A stretch of DNA of 64,000 bases from Isoetes taiwanensis (lineage: Eukaryota > Streptophyta > Lycopodiopsida > Isoetales > Isoetaceae). Position numbers and translations under genes: made by a program. How positions within the stretch are numbered: position 1 is the first letter of the stretch; every line of letters starts with the position of its first letter. Under the pieces are notes generated by a model. The model searched no databases. It was given only the letters and a program-made list of their open reading frames with translations, and had not been told where the DNA came from. This document shows, piece after piece, positions 1 to 12,049 of the stretch. Where the stretch lies: assembly GCA_021234155.1 (NCBI GenBank), contig JAJEKV010000766.1:1-64000 (forward strand), read 5' to 3'.

Positions 1-1650
1 ATGGTTCAAAGAAAGTCTTTGGCTTTTGCTCATCATTCACAAAAGCGATTGACATCTTATAGCACCCATAAAGTATCTCCCGCAATATAACCTCCAACAT
101 GAAGCTCAAGCAGGTTGTATCAATGGGGAGCAAAATGCCCGACCGTATGTAGCGACCATAGGCGGAAATCCATTTTTATTTAAGGGCCCTTCTCCTTAGT
201 TAGTAGCTCGCGCTTGATTTCTACCACTTAGAGGGGATGCCGATCCTCATCCCTTCCTCGACTCATCACCGTTTCTGTTCACGATCCTGATCCCGATCCC
301 GATGAAATAGTTTCTTAAGTGCGGATCATCTAGAAGAAAACATTCCCATGCCATTGCTGCATTGTCACCCTTGGCTTTTTAGCAATATCATATTCCTCGC
401 CCGCGGCATGGCTATAATATAATAAAGATCACATGTGCCATCTTCCGCCTGCTCGCAGCCTCATTATCCTTAACATCATGTATTAGGCATCCTCCCTAAT
501 AACTTTGAGGCACTCCAGATCATGAGCAGCCGGATAGTGCATGCAGATGTGAGTCACCGTAAGGACAAACGATGACAATAGTGAAGGACCTCTCGGGCTT
601 GTCAACTTATACGCCTGGTAAAGAAGTCAAGTAGTCCTTTCCGTTCATGCCCATATCTCCTCTCCCACCCGCGGTCCAACACAAAGAGGATATGTTTTAA
701 GGCAAGTAGTTGTTTCCGCAAGAGAACTTTGTACCAATGGAGACCGGACACTGGATGTCTTCTTCTCCAAGAATCTTCTTCACAAGTGGGCCGCTTTTCT
801 TTCTTTCTCAACTCGGCCACAATTTTTTAGGGGTAGAGTCTCCTTATGTTTTGTATTTTAGCCTTCCAATTCTTTTTAGGAAGTCCTTTGACCGTAATAC
901 AAGAACTTCTTGATGTCATCATTACGACCTTTGTATTTGTCCAAAAGAATCCAATTTCAAATAATGCCACATCCCCCATAGCCTTTTGTAACTCAGCTCC
1001 TACAGTGACTTCATTGTATCGCACATCCTTCACATGTGGTACAACACTCAACGAAGGACATCCTATCCTTAGTGGAAAGCACTCTTCTTGTATAAGACTT
1101 CCTTCTTCTTCAAGCATCGGTCTAAAACCCAAATGGTCTCAAATATCAGTTTAGCCCCTTAGTCTTTCTCATCTCGCCACATTCAAGTCAAAAGATGCTT
1201 ACATCAACATGAGGCACCCTACCCATAGTATCCCATGACTTCCTTTGTGCATAAGCCGCCCCACACCATTCCACTTTTGCCATCTTGCCTCCTCACAAAA
1301 AGACAATCTTATACGAAGTCCTTTGGACCCGACTGTTAGATGAGCTTCGAAAAGGATCTCGCAATGCCATCACCACCTTTTTCTTTGATTTTCTTGCGCC
1401 TTCTTCTTCTCCGTATAATTGTCCATGACGAGTCCGGCTCCAGCGGCTTTTGAATGCCTCGACTTTGACCATACGCCTAGTGGGTAATGGATAGCCATAT
1501 TCCACCCATCGTTGGCCGGGCGTGGTACGCTTGCTCCACGTGATGGACTACAATAGTACGTACATTGAATCAGTATCATAAAAATAGAAACACGCCCGAT
1601 TTGAATAGAATTGATCAATCAGAAATCACGTACAGCGTGAAATGAATTAA
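1..1650. other. No identifiable gene; minus-strand coding-like fragments
   Basis: I see no recognisable domain, RNA gene or repeat. Open stretches on the minus strand at about 827-1132 and 1370-1618 have plausible amino-acid composition but match no family I know, and the plus-strand frames over the same bases look like shadows. Both fragments lie upstream of, and on the same strand as, the unidentified relic at 2190-3260, so they could belong to the same decayed gene or transposon. Confidence 0.3.
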
Positions 1651-1654
1651 GCTA

Positions 1655-2125
1655 CTAATGCAATTCACGCCAGCGCAGCTTTTAAAACAAACACGCCACG
1701 CGCGCTTTTCAAATCAATTGAATTCGCCCGCCGTGCTTTTAAAAGCACCACGCACGAGTGCTTTCAAATCAATTGGAATTCACGCCAGCGGTGCTTTCAA
1801 ATCAATTGAATCTCACCGTGCATGCTTTCAAATGAATTAAATTCACCGAGACGCTTCCTAATCAAATTGAATTACGCCGCGGGCGGATTTCAAATGAATT
1901 GAATTCACGCCAGCGTTAGCTTTCAAATCAATTGAATTCCACGCCCGGTGCTTTTAAATCAAAATTGACGCCAGCGCAGTTTTTAAATCAAAACAATTCA
2001 CGCCGGTGTGCTTTGAAATAAAAAATTCACGCCGGGGCATGAATTGGTTTTTAAAAGCACCGGGCGCGGCATTGGTTTGATTTAAGCACTGCGCGTGAAT
2101 TCAATTGATTTAGAAACACGCCTGA
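1655..2125. repeat. Degenerate tandem repeat, about 38-bp unit, last units inverted
   Basis: The unit is close to GCTTTCAAATCAATTGAATT followed by CACGCCAGCGGT, repeated roughly ten times with substitutions and small indels. The last part, from about 2040, carries the same unit reverse-complemented (GCGTGAATTCAATTGATTT), so the array turns back on itself. Dense, partly inverted short repeats of this kind are typical of the subterminal regions of CACTA or Mutator-like DNA transposons. No terminal inverted repeat was identified, so the assignment is only a suggestion. Confidence 0.6.
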
Positions 2126-2189
2126 ATATTAAAATGATAACATCCTAATGTAGTTAATTACCTTTTGTATAGAAATGTCTTCCCCATTT

Positions 2190-3260
2190 CATTCAAAGTT
2201 GCACTAATCTCTGCCAAATATGCAGGTGAAGTATTAGCATCCAAGAGACGACACCTCCTATACGCATAGTGATTGTAGAACACGGTTTGGCCTGTTTGTT
2301 ATGCCTGCCTGATGAGGGCCTTTTATGCCTCAACATAATCTTTGCTTTCGTCGATGATGACGGTAATTTAATGTTATCATTTAACATTAACTCCTCAAGT
2401 TCGTCCACACAACAGGCTTGTTGAGATCATATCCCAAGGTAACACATCCTTTGGCATAGGCATTTGACCGATTACTAATCATGCCTCCATGGCATGTGAT
2501 GGATCATATCTTACGCTAACATAAATGGAGCTTGGTGAGCGGATGAGGGACTTCACATGGATTCGAAAAGTTTCCTTAAGACCCAATGGATAATGGTTAG
2601 AGTAATTTATTCAAATTTTGTTCATGGCTTCTAGTTGCGCCACCCACGCCCTGTTCATTCTCAAAAAAGTAAAGCATCCATGCCTTCGACAAACCTAGAA
2701 GAACATCCTTTCCTAGATTTAGGACCCTCCTAGAAGCTTTCAAGTCAAGTTAATTCTAGCTTGCAGCAAATAGTGACTTGATGTGGGGTTTATTGAATTT
2801 GCCTCTACGCATTTTGTAACCCTTGGCAAATAGATATTGCGTAACTACTACATTGGTAGGCCAGCCATACTTAAAACATGTCTCACCGCTCACATCTGTC
2901 CTCATGAACATATCCTTGTATGCGTAGCTCTACAGGTGAGTAAGTCCGAGCAGATCTTTCTTACGCTATGTGTAATCTCCCAAGAGCAATTTGCGCTGGT
3001 GTCCTCTTCCTCACAAGAGATTAGGATCCCTTGTTTGGTCATCTTGTCTGCTTCGAAGAGAGTTAAGTCGAGCTTGCCATTTGTCTTGGCAAGGTCAACG
3101 CATTCACTCGGCACCCTCGTCCATTTCCTCTTCAGGCAACGCAGGGTCGGTGGTTGCTATAAGAATCGGCCCTTCATCATCTAATGTGAGATCATATGGT
3201 ACCGCGATCCGGTCGTCTACCCTTGATTTCTTACCGGGAATAGACCCCAATTATTAGGGG
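2190..3260 (-). pseudogene. Decayed protein-coding relic, unidentified
   Basis: Reading the minus strand from about 3260 down to 2190, coding-like text can be followed through several frame changes. It includes an acidic piece ending EEEMDEGAE, a stretch containing DLTLFEADKMTKQGILIS (2902-3114), and further down NLGKDVLLGLSKAWMLYFF followed by a piece reading GYDLNKPVVWTNL near 2400. The runs are too coherent to be chance but contain stops, so this is a pseudogene or transposon relic. I do not recognise the family. The subterminal-type repeat array immediately to its left suggests it may be the body of a DNA transposon. Confidence 0.35.
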
Positions 3261-5040
3261 TTTTCTTCTTTGGGCACCGCAAAAAGAAGATGAACATTTT
3301 TATAGTATTTTCCTGTAACAAGAGATCACGCCAGTGAATTTAAACCTAAATTAGTATAATTCACGCTTACGGTTCGTATTCCTATCGCGGAACCATGCTA
3401 TGCATGAATTTGAAGCTAAATTAGTATGCATCACACATTTTAAGCTACATACCCTTTATGAATCCATATTTCACACTATTTAACCTCATTTGAACATTGC
3501 TATCTCTAACTGTCAAACCTCCAAATTTAAATAGGTGTGTACCCCTCTCTGTTAAAACTACTAAGAACTATATTCTAAAAACAGAGCAAAATTATGTTCT
3601 AAAAAAAGGCATAATCGTGAAAGCATTAATGGCAAGGTAATAATTTAAATTCATGCAAAGCATAATAACTCAAATTCATGCAAAGCATATTAATCAAGGC
3701 AAGGAAATAACTCAAATTCATGCAATGCATAATATGCTCTCCACACACCGTATTCCTCCGTGGCAAATTAAATACCTTGAATAGGGTCTGATCAACGCCC
3801 TTCCAAACTTAAGAAGAGCCGGGTTTTGAGTTTCCTCGCCACGCTTCCTTGGCCCCCGTCCGGCCGACACCTCTCGCTTTTTAGAAGACATCTCCCGAGT
3901 CGTCTAGTAACAGAGTCGCAAAGGTCGCCGGATAAGCGATGATCTCGCCGAAGAAATAGCTTTTCTACTGCACGAGAAATAGCTTTTTCTACGCACGACG
4001 AGAAATTTGAATTTCAAGAAAACACAATATGCGGTTAAATATTCTTGACACATAAAAAATAATACGACGAAGATTCTCTTTTCAAAAAAGACCGTCACGA
4101 CTTCTTTCATTGAGTTTTAAAACCAATCTACCGTGGTTTCGTCATTGATTACATTTATCCCGCCAAATTTTAAACGTAGTTAACCTAAGCTTTCTTCTAA
4201 CTTGAATTTTTCTCGACCGCCTGAAGTTTCCATATAGCGCTCGCGGATTTCGAGAACTTCGACCGCTTGCCCTTCTTGGTAGTGCGGTTTATGTTGAGGC
4301 ATCCGGGCATAGAGGCTGGCCACTAACTAAAAAGAAGCTCCTCATTTTGAATCTCGTCGACGGTTCGAGATTCGGCCGATCAATGTATGTACAAAGATGA
4401 TCGGCGAAGTGGTCGATATCTGACGACCTTCGCAGGATCTCAAGGGCCTCTCGAGCCCAGATTTAAAATGGCCCTCAAGGCTACGCATTCATCATCATTG
4501 ATCCAAAATCTTTGCATGGGTTGCAAGATTTGTACTGGCGGGGCTCGGCCGGTTGGTGCTCGGATGTGGTTCAACCGATTTCGAGCTTGGAGCATAGAAC
4601 CGGAGCCTGGTCAGGTGTGATTAACGCCTCAAATGGACGTAACCCACTATAGCATCTTGGTCTGCCCCGGATAATTAATATAACTTGGCATCTATCAATA
4701 GGAAGTTAGAGGAGTATCATTATTCACGCTTTTGGGGTGTTATATTTATTTATTTATAAACTTAGAAAACTAAGAGACACGTGTTTTTAAATTAAAAGTT
4801 GAAATCAAGGATAAAATTGTTTACACGCGGCTCAACGTGTGGCGGTATATGGGTGTAAAATCGCTAGTGGGGTAATAACTTTTGGCGGCGTTTAAGCACT
4901 TTAAGTCTTTGAAACTTCGGACGTCGAAGATCCGCCCTTCTCCCTCCTTTTTCCCGGGCGAAAACTTCGGTCGGTGTTTCACTGTTGATGATGGAGGCAT
5001 GGAGCGCCGACGCATTTTCACAACATCGAGGTCAGTACAG
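3261..5040. other. No gene seen; AT-rich DNA with short local repeats
   Basis: The motif CAAATTCATGCAAAGCATAA recurs about three times between 3650 and 3735, and the CACGCC/CACGCT-containing phrases at 3330-3370 echo the tandem repeat at 1.66-2.13 kb. The open frame at 4387-4620 has no recognisable domain. Nothing else could be supported. Confidence 0.4.
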
Positions 5041-5049
5041 GTGGGGTGA

Positions 5050-7684
5050 AGCCCCATGAGGAAGAAGCTTGGTTGGAAAATAATGTCACGGATCGAGATT
5101 GGGATTCTCGCTTTGGACAAAGAAGTTGAACAAGGGAAAGATAAAATGGCACCGCGTGCAAAAGGAGCATCTTCAAGAGAAGTTGGAAACACTCACGAAA
5201 AATCTACAAGAATTGTCACAACAAAAAGAAGTAAGAAAGTTAACCGGCCCTTGCTTTTCGCGTTTGAAAATTGCACTAGATCAATACTTGCACACGAGGA
5301 ACACAAAAGTAACCGGGCTGCATTTGCCGCGCAATGTCAAAAGATACCACAACAATAGACAAGAAAAAAATGAGGCGGATGTTGTAGCACATGTTAGAAA
5401 AACGAAATGAAGGCAAAGCCAAAGGTGGGAGCTGGATCAAATGAGATCGGTACGTGATGAGAACATAAAACCTTTAGAGAATGCAAAGATGAGATTGAAA
5501 ATCGCTTTTACTTATCACAAAGAATCTGGAAGCGAGAGGGAAGTGAGCTGAAAGGCAATGAGAAGGCCTCAATTACTGAGTAAAATGATGTTGGAAGAGG
5601 CTGAAAACGGTTTAAGACAGTGCCACAAATGATTTGGCTACAAAACAGGGAGGAGTTCAAGCTTAATCCAACATGTGAGTTGGAGGCGTAAATTAAAGAT
5701 TTGGGCAGCGTCCGGGATGGAAACTTGGCAATGTGAACAAGGTACAAAAGCAATGAACCCTACATCGGTTAATGAGCAGGTCAAACGTAAACTCAAACTC
5801 TGAGGAGGAGTTAAAAGTTCTCGAAGAAGAACGTAGAGACTTCTGCATTTCTACATAAACAATTTGTGGAAGCTAAAAATGGATACTCGCAACATTTAGC
5901 ATCTCTACTATTATACGAGATAAGTTGCTAGTGGAAGATCCATTTTATACATGTTCGGCATGTGGTCCGAATTCATAAAAGCTTTTACTGGAGTGTTAAG
6001 TTTAGCCAATTGCCAACATGAGTATCATATAGCTTGTTGTTCATTGTTGAGAGGAGGACAATGTATTCATGGTTGCCCGAAATGTGCCGAGGGTGTATTT
6101 GGACGAAGCTAGGTTTTGGCCATGTTGCGAGTGCTTCAAATAGTACACCAAAAAGGATGTGTTAATCCGCCCCGCATTGAGGTCTCACCGTCGAGGGTTC
6201 AAAGAAGGACAATGGTGCCATTTGAAGATGCATAACACCCAAAAAGTCCTATAGAGTACAGTCAATTGTGACTGGATTTGAATGCAATAGCGTAACCACC
6301 ACCACGGTCCAAGAAGCTGTCCAAGAAGTTATAGAAGAAGCCAAAAAACAAAGACCGGTTGTAAAACACAGACACCAGTTGTAAACACAAAGACCAAGTA
6401 GTAAACACAAAGACACCGGGGAAAAAACAACAGAACCGATTGTACACACTTTGAAGCACCTAAGGAAGTTGAGGGAGTAATTCCATGGATGAGGGCAACT
6501 TGGGTGTATATTTGCGAAGGAAAGGGCGTAAGAACAAAAGGGGTAAGTGGAGGATAGCAAAAGAAGTTGTTCAAAGCTACAAGAAAGAGAACAAGAAGTC
6601 TCAATCATGGCACCACACATATCGAAGTGTGTTCTGAAGAAAATGCAGAATCGGGGCCCTCAAGTTTCGGTGAGCCCGATCTTCAACAAGTGATTCTTTG
6701 CCATTACTAATACGAAAGGGGTATGGGCATTGTTGGGCAAGAAGGCCACAACTTAGTGTTGCTTAAAACATTGAATATTATTAATTTTCTTTTGTTGCAT
6801 TCACTGTAGGATTACCAGTTGATTCTGTTAGGTCAGAGAATCCTGCTGTTGATACAGAAAGGTTTCCACATTCAACCCATTTTTCATTTTCATCTTCATC
6901 TATTTATTCATGTAGTAATTCCTGTTGTGTAGGTATTCAGGATGTTCCAACATACTAAATATTGATTTGCCAGCCAAAGATAAACTCATTGTCTTGGATT
7001 TAAATGGTGTGTTGGTAAAAACATTTGGTGCAAATGAACACATACGGCAGGCCGGGATTGACAATGACATACACTAGCGAAAGAAAGTGATATTGGGACT
7101 GTAAGCGGTGTTCTTCTTGAAGACTTTGTTACGAATGTTGTGTTGGTATATATATATGGTCATCAATGCAACTCTCCAATGTGGAAGATGTCCGCAAAGT
7201 ACTATGTCCGATTTGAGGGACAAATTTCAATTTGTATGGGGGGGAAAAATGTGTGCGAACCAGTTTTCACCACCCTAACAAACCCGGGCTGTCAGTCATG
7301 ATGAAGCCACTTGGGAAAATATATGAGTCATACCCAAGATTCTGGGTAAGACTTTGCTTCTTGATGATTCATTATACAAGTCTTACCTTAGCATGAGTCC
7401 ACGAAATTCTCAAGGGTTTTGCAGCATTCAAGATGGATGTCCATGATGAAGTGCTACCGGTACTCACCCCAAAGATAGAAGAAATATCGCAGGGCCAAGG
7501 GGAGGAAGAAATGAAGATTCTTGGTGAAGAATACACATAGATACAAGCCTTGGCCTAAGGCGGATAGAAAAGATTATGAAGCTATGCTTGGAAAGACTTT
7601 TCGAAAAGCGATTCTTGCGCCTCGCAGTTTGTGAAGGAGGAATTGGAGAAGGTTTATGGTGATGACACTTGTCATTCTCCATGA
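5050..7684 (+). pseudogene. Degraded gene: coiled coil, RING-like finger, FCP1/NIF-like phosphatase
   Basis: Three parts can be read in order on the plus strand. (1) 5050-5830 is charged and coiled-coil-like (for example EHLQEKLETLTKNLQELSQQ). (2) 5946-6100 encodes CSAC, then after a frame change NCQHEYHIAC and CIHGCPKC, which fits the C-x2-C, C-x-H-x2-H-x2-C, C-x2-C spacing of a RING-type zinc finger. (3) 6961-7420 encodes KDKLIVLDLNGVLV, then YIWSSM, MKPLGKIYESYP and KTLLLDDSLYKSYLS. These are the landmark motifs of FCP1/NIF-type HAD phosphatases, with the nucleophile motif altered to DLNGV. The C-terminus ends near 7684 at VKEELEKVYGDDTCHSP. Several segments are bounded by AG and GT (for example around 6830-6870), so introns seem retained; this argues for a DNA-level copy rather than a retrocopy. 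At least five stops or frameshifts make it non-functional as read. The parts may be one gene or neighbouring fragments. Confidence 0.6.
6350..6420 (+). repeat. Four-copy 17-20-bp minisatellite inside the FCP1-like pseudogene
   Basis: Variants of AAACACAAAGACCGGTTGT occur four times in succession between the RING-like and phosphatase parts. Translated, they give a Lys/Thr/Val-rich repetitive linker. Confidence 0.55.
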
Positions 7685-8385
7685 TTATTGGCCTTTGTTT
7701 GTCATTTATTTAGCCAAGGAATCCTACACTTTTCATGTACCATCTTTATCTTAATTTAAGAATGTTTTTGCTATATTGTTTATGTAGTTCAATGGAGACT
7801 TGTGTCATAAGTTTTGCTATATTGTTTATATATACTTCAATGTTGGTGAAAGGGATGCTTAAAAACTTATCAAGTGCTTAAAAAAAATTGCCGCAAGTGC
7901 TAGTACGGTATGAGTCTTAATGGCGATATCGCTTATTGTCATGCAAAGTGTGAGATACTTTTATGTAGTTGCTTAATGTCATCATGTGCTTATCGTCATG
8001 CGGTTAAGGTCGCGGTGCTTATTGTTAAGCCATATAACTGTTTAAAGGTAGTCGTTTATTGCATAAGAATGCTCGGTGTGTTCGGTGCTTACTCAACGGG
8101 CTTCTTTGAAACCGATTAAAATGCTTAGTGTTTGAAACTAATGAAAGAGCTAGAAACCGTTACATTCAAAGCAGAATCTGAATGGATCAAGAGACAGAAT
8201 TAGAACTTCATAAATTTGATAGATAGACAAAATAACATTTCATAGATGAAGAAGAAGAGATCTCAATGAAAACAAAGACGAAACAAAGTTACAAAAAGTT
8301 TGATGGTAAACAAGATTTTTTAAAAAAAGGCCCTTAGGCCGGTGTACTAAAAAAGAGAAATATACAAAATTTCGCCCCGAGGCCA
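7685..8385. other. AT-rich DNA, no gene
   Basis: A short direct repeat (TTTTGCTATATTGTTTAT) occurs at about 7765 and 7816. Imperfect repeats around CTTATTGTCATGC lie at 7930-8030. The open frame 7910-8119 falls on these repeats and has no recognisable domain. Confidence 0.35.
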
Positions 8386-8490
8386 GTGTCTTCTTCAAAG
8401 GGGTGTCTTCTTCAAAGGAGGGTTGTCTTCTTCATCAAGGGGTGTGTCTTCTTCAAGGGGGTGTCTTCTTCAAGGGGGTCTTCTTCATCT
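8386..8490 (+). repeat. TGTCTTCTTCAAAGGGG minisatellite, about 5-6 units
   Basis: Units close to GTGTCTTCTTCAAGGGG follow one another with 1-5 bp length variation. The open frame covering them (from 8386) is repeat-driven and I do not treat it as a gene. A CTTCCT-rich tract follows at about 8640-8690. Confidence 0.7.
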
Positions 8491-9700
8491 TCATGCATGC
8501 ATCTTCATTCTCCATGCACAACAAATGAAACAAGCGAAAAATTAAACAAACGAAGATTAAACAAACTAAAAATTGAAACCGAAAAAACAAATGAAAATGC
8601 ATGTACCTTTAAGGACATACGAACTCCTCCAAGTCGGCTTCCTCGTCTTCCTCTTCCTCTTCCTCTTCCTCTTCTTCCTCGGACTCGTCCTCTTCGATTC
8701 GCCTATCCATCCCTCATCCTGGCGGTGATATATTCCTCGAATTCATTTCCGATTCCTCATTTCACGATTCCTCATAGGAATCGAGAAGATGAGGAATCGA
8801 AAACATTCCCTCCTCAAACCGGAGGCAAGTGGGAGAGTGGGAGGAGGAGGAGCCAGAGTGGGCGGCAGAGTGGGGAGGCAACAAGAACTTCCCGGAGGGG
8901 GAAGAGTGGAGGGAACACCTCTTCGACGCTTAGTAAGCGCCTCTCGAGGTGACCTCGGCTCCTCGGTCTTCCTTCGCTTCATGCCTAATGCGAGTGCGGA
9001 GTGCGGAGTGGAGAGGAATTGGCGTGGCGGAGGAATTGGCGGGCGTGAGCTTGTAGGCGGGCGTGAGCTTGTGGGCACGCTTAAGTCCCGTGCTTAGGCG
9101 TCGATTAATGCGATAAACCTCACGCGCGAGAACAATTCATTCAGTAACCGGGGCTTAAATATTTGTTATGGCGGTCGAATTGACACATGTCACATCGAGG
9201 AAATGCCTTGACAATATAATTTTGCCAAGAATGTTGGGATAGTGATGGTACCAAAATAAATAATTGAACCTTATTCCAATGTCACAAATCTACATTCTTA
9301 TAAACAACAATTCAATCTTCATTTCGATACGTGTCCATGCACACCACCCTTGTGCATCCTCACTATTGTTAATATATATAAAAAATATGTGCTTACATGC
9401 TTAGGTCTTTGGAACAACAAATCACTTGAAAAAGAATAACATCATCACCGTTAAAGTGTCAAACAATTACATTGTTATTGGGAGACTGGCCATGGTATTT
9501 TTTTCATGGGTCTCCCCGTGAAATTTACGTACATGTCCTGTGCCTTCTATTTTTTCCATATCAATTTTGGGATATCTTACCACATGGTCATGTATTAGGA
9601 GGCTTGGGGTTGTTTAGTGGAGCAACATATACTTGAAATTACCCAGAATTGATAATACAATCCACTTAAGATAACCTCATGCACTCCAAATTTTTGCCCC
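8491..9700. other. No gene; purine/pyrimidine-biased stretch then AT-rich DNA
   Basis: 8740-9100 is GGAG-rich on one strand and opens frames on both strands, which is a sign of compositional bias rather than coding. Its pyrimidine-rich beginning resembles 13790-13900, so the two may be diverged copies of one repeat. Nothing identifiable from 9100 to 9700. Confidence 0.35.
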
Positions 9701-12030
9701 CATCCATCTTTGTATGAATCTTCAAGTGTGCATTTGGGTTCTCAGGCACTTGAGGATGTAGAAGTCCACACCCTCTCGGAATTGTCTACCTCGGCATTCA
9801 CACGCAAAATTGTCACCTACCTCTACCAAATTGCTGATCCATTCATTGGCTTGTTCAAGAGTCTCCTTTTTCTTCTCAACTCCCGGTTTTAAAGTCGGGT
9901 TACCTCCCACTTTCCAAATATACAGTATTGATGCGGGGAGTCCCAATTATGATCCATGCAAAGCGGCGAAAAACATGGCGAGGCATCTATGAGCAAGCTT
10001 TGTTTGGTCTAGTCCTGTGACAGTCCGATCTGATGAATCTTCTTTGTGCCTTTGAGTGTTTCAATCTCATATTCTTCCATGTTTGCCACAGCGGCCGGGT
10101 TCAATTTCCCAAAAATATCTTTTTGATCTCATCGGCTTTAATGATCGGTAGATGGCTGAAATATGTACACAGAAATTTTACAATATCTTTAGCATGCCTC
10201 GGTTGCACACCATTGGGTTTGAGTTGTTTCTTACTTAGCGCCTTTTGATAACAAAGCACACGCACCATCATGTTCACCTTTACCATGAGGTGGGCAAAGT
10301 AGTTCCACACTATTTCCTTGTCATTGATTTGAAGTACGCCTAAGAAAAAAAAAAAGGTTTTCGACTTGAATTGTGATGAGCGACCATCACTCCAAAACCA
10401 ATGCTTCTCATACTCTATTTCTGTTGCCATGCAACATGCTTTTGTAGGCAAGGTGTTCCACAAATAATGAGTCATGCACTTTATCATCTTCACTTCCTCT
10501 TGAAATTCTTTGGGACTTCTCTCCTTCGTACTAATCTCAAAGACGAGGTTTGTACCTCAAAGCCTTTCTTGGATCCCCGAATTCTCTGGCCCCGGTCCAC
10601 GGGTTTGCTTTTCAAATGTCTTCTAAGTAACTAGTCTTGAACCCGGTGCCATCCATTTCCCGGGTGGACATTTTCTAATTCTATCCAACCCACATTTTTA
10701 CACGCCAACATCAAGCGGTTATGATCAAACCACTCCTCATCATCACCTTTGCTACTGAGACCACTTGTCTCCATAAATCACGGGTACACTTGTTGTATGC
10801 TCCTTGGCTGCACATTACGGGCCAGGCCACAAATCTCACAAAGGGCAGTTGCAATTGTCATGAACTCCACCCCGATTTTCTCAGTCGTTCAATCCTTGCA
10901 TGATGTATTCAAATTTCAAGTGGTAAATGCAACAAAGATGTATGCCTCTCTCGCATCCTCCTTACAAAACTTCGGTTTCAACCTCTCAAAAGTCCGCAAT
11001 GCAATTTTGATATGAGGATTCTCCCTCTAAACCACGAGGTAGAATTGCAACCGCAGGGAAATCGTGTGAATGCCAAATAAATGCTACATATAATGAACCC
11101 TACAATATAGGATGAATACTTACTTGGCTGACTTTAAGAAGGTGAATTGGATGTTCCATCTTTATTCTCGTCTACGATACATACTTCCTCACGCGTCTTT
11201 CTTGTATGGAGAAACTCTTGTATTTTTCTGTCCAAAACTTGATATGACTTCTCTATTGTGATCTAACATGCTATCCATCCGCTTCCTCCTCGGAACATTG
11301 ACCAAGGTCCTTCCCCTTTGTTAGCTTGCACCCTTCTTTGAAAAGCATTTGAAATTGTTTTTCCGGGATGCGGGGGAAAGACAATCTGGCCCTTCGCTGA
11401 TTCAATGGCTTGACACCATTTGTACCGCCTGCCGCCATTATCGGGGTGGACTTCCTTGCGCGAAGCATGTCATGATTCCTCTCAAACTTATGTTCTTGCA
11501 TTGTTTCCTTCAAATTCTTCACCATTTGCTCTACCATAGTAACCCGCTTTTTAGATTTCTTTATAGAAGAAATTGGTAAAATCCTTGCCCTCCAAAGAAG
11601 ACTGTCCAATGATCGGCCTTTGTCATTGTCATCAACATTTGTACTAATTTGGTTGAATACTTCATAAATTTCTCCGAAATTTCTCTTATTCTAGGTCCAC
11701 TCGGTCTCAATTTCTTATTCTTCTTTGAAGGCTGAATCTTTAGAAGGGGAATTCTTCTTCATTGCTACCTTCTTTGCATACAATCTACGCCTCCGATCTC
11801 TCTTCCTTTTTGCATCAATGGCTCAGAATTGAACGGGGAGAGGAATTGGGTTTCATCTATCCGGTTTACATTGTGTTGCAAAATTGATGAGGGCAAATTG
11901 TTGAATTTCGGTTCGGGCAATTCTTGGAAACAATTAGTCCCTCCATTTTGCTTGAATTCAAGATGGGTTAGCCCGCCATCCAGAATATGGCGGGCTACTG
12001 TATTCATGTTTCGGCACCAAACATGTTCAT
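9700..12030 (-). pseudogene. DDE-transposase-like relic (SDG...SQFKS ... HGKGEHDGA type)
   Basis: The most telling part is 10180-10440 on the minus strand. It reads WFWSDGRSSQFKSKTF, then NDKEIVWNYFAH, then after a one-base frame change HGKGEHDGACAL, and finally QLKPNGVQPRHAKDIVKFL. The SDG...SQFK block followed by W-x-F and HGKGxHDG is the hallmark of a widespread family of DDE-type transposase-like proteins seen in plants and animals; I recall it from family knowledge and could not search it. Further minus-strand pieces upstream (11271-11609, 11765-12007) have no domain I recognise but are on the same strand and may be its N-terminal part. Frameshifts and stops throughout mean it is inactive. 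The minus-strand fragment 9722-9946 would be the C-terminal end. Confidence 0.5.
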
Positions 12031-12049
12031 GATTCTCTCTTTGTCATTT

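Noticed and set aside
6249-6620. Minus-strand hydrophobic, cysteine-rich frame resembling a membrane protein
   Set aside because: It is the antisense of a Lys/Thr/Gln-rich minisatellite in the plus-strand pseudogene; the hydrophobicity is a by-product of the repeat.
8386-8952. 188-codon plus-strand frame
   Set aside because: Driven by minisatellite and CTTCCT-rich low-complexity sequence; no domain, and the opposite strand is open as well.
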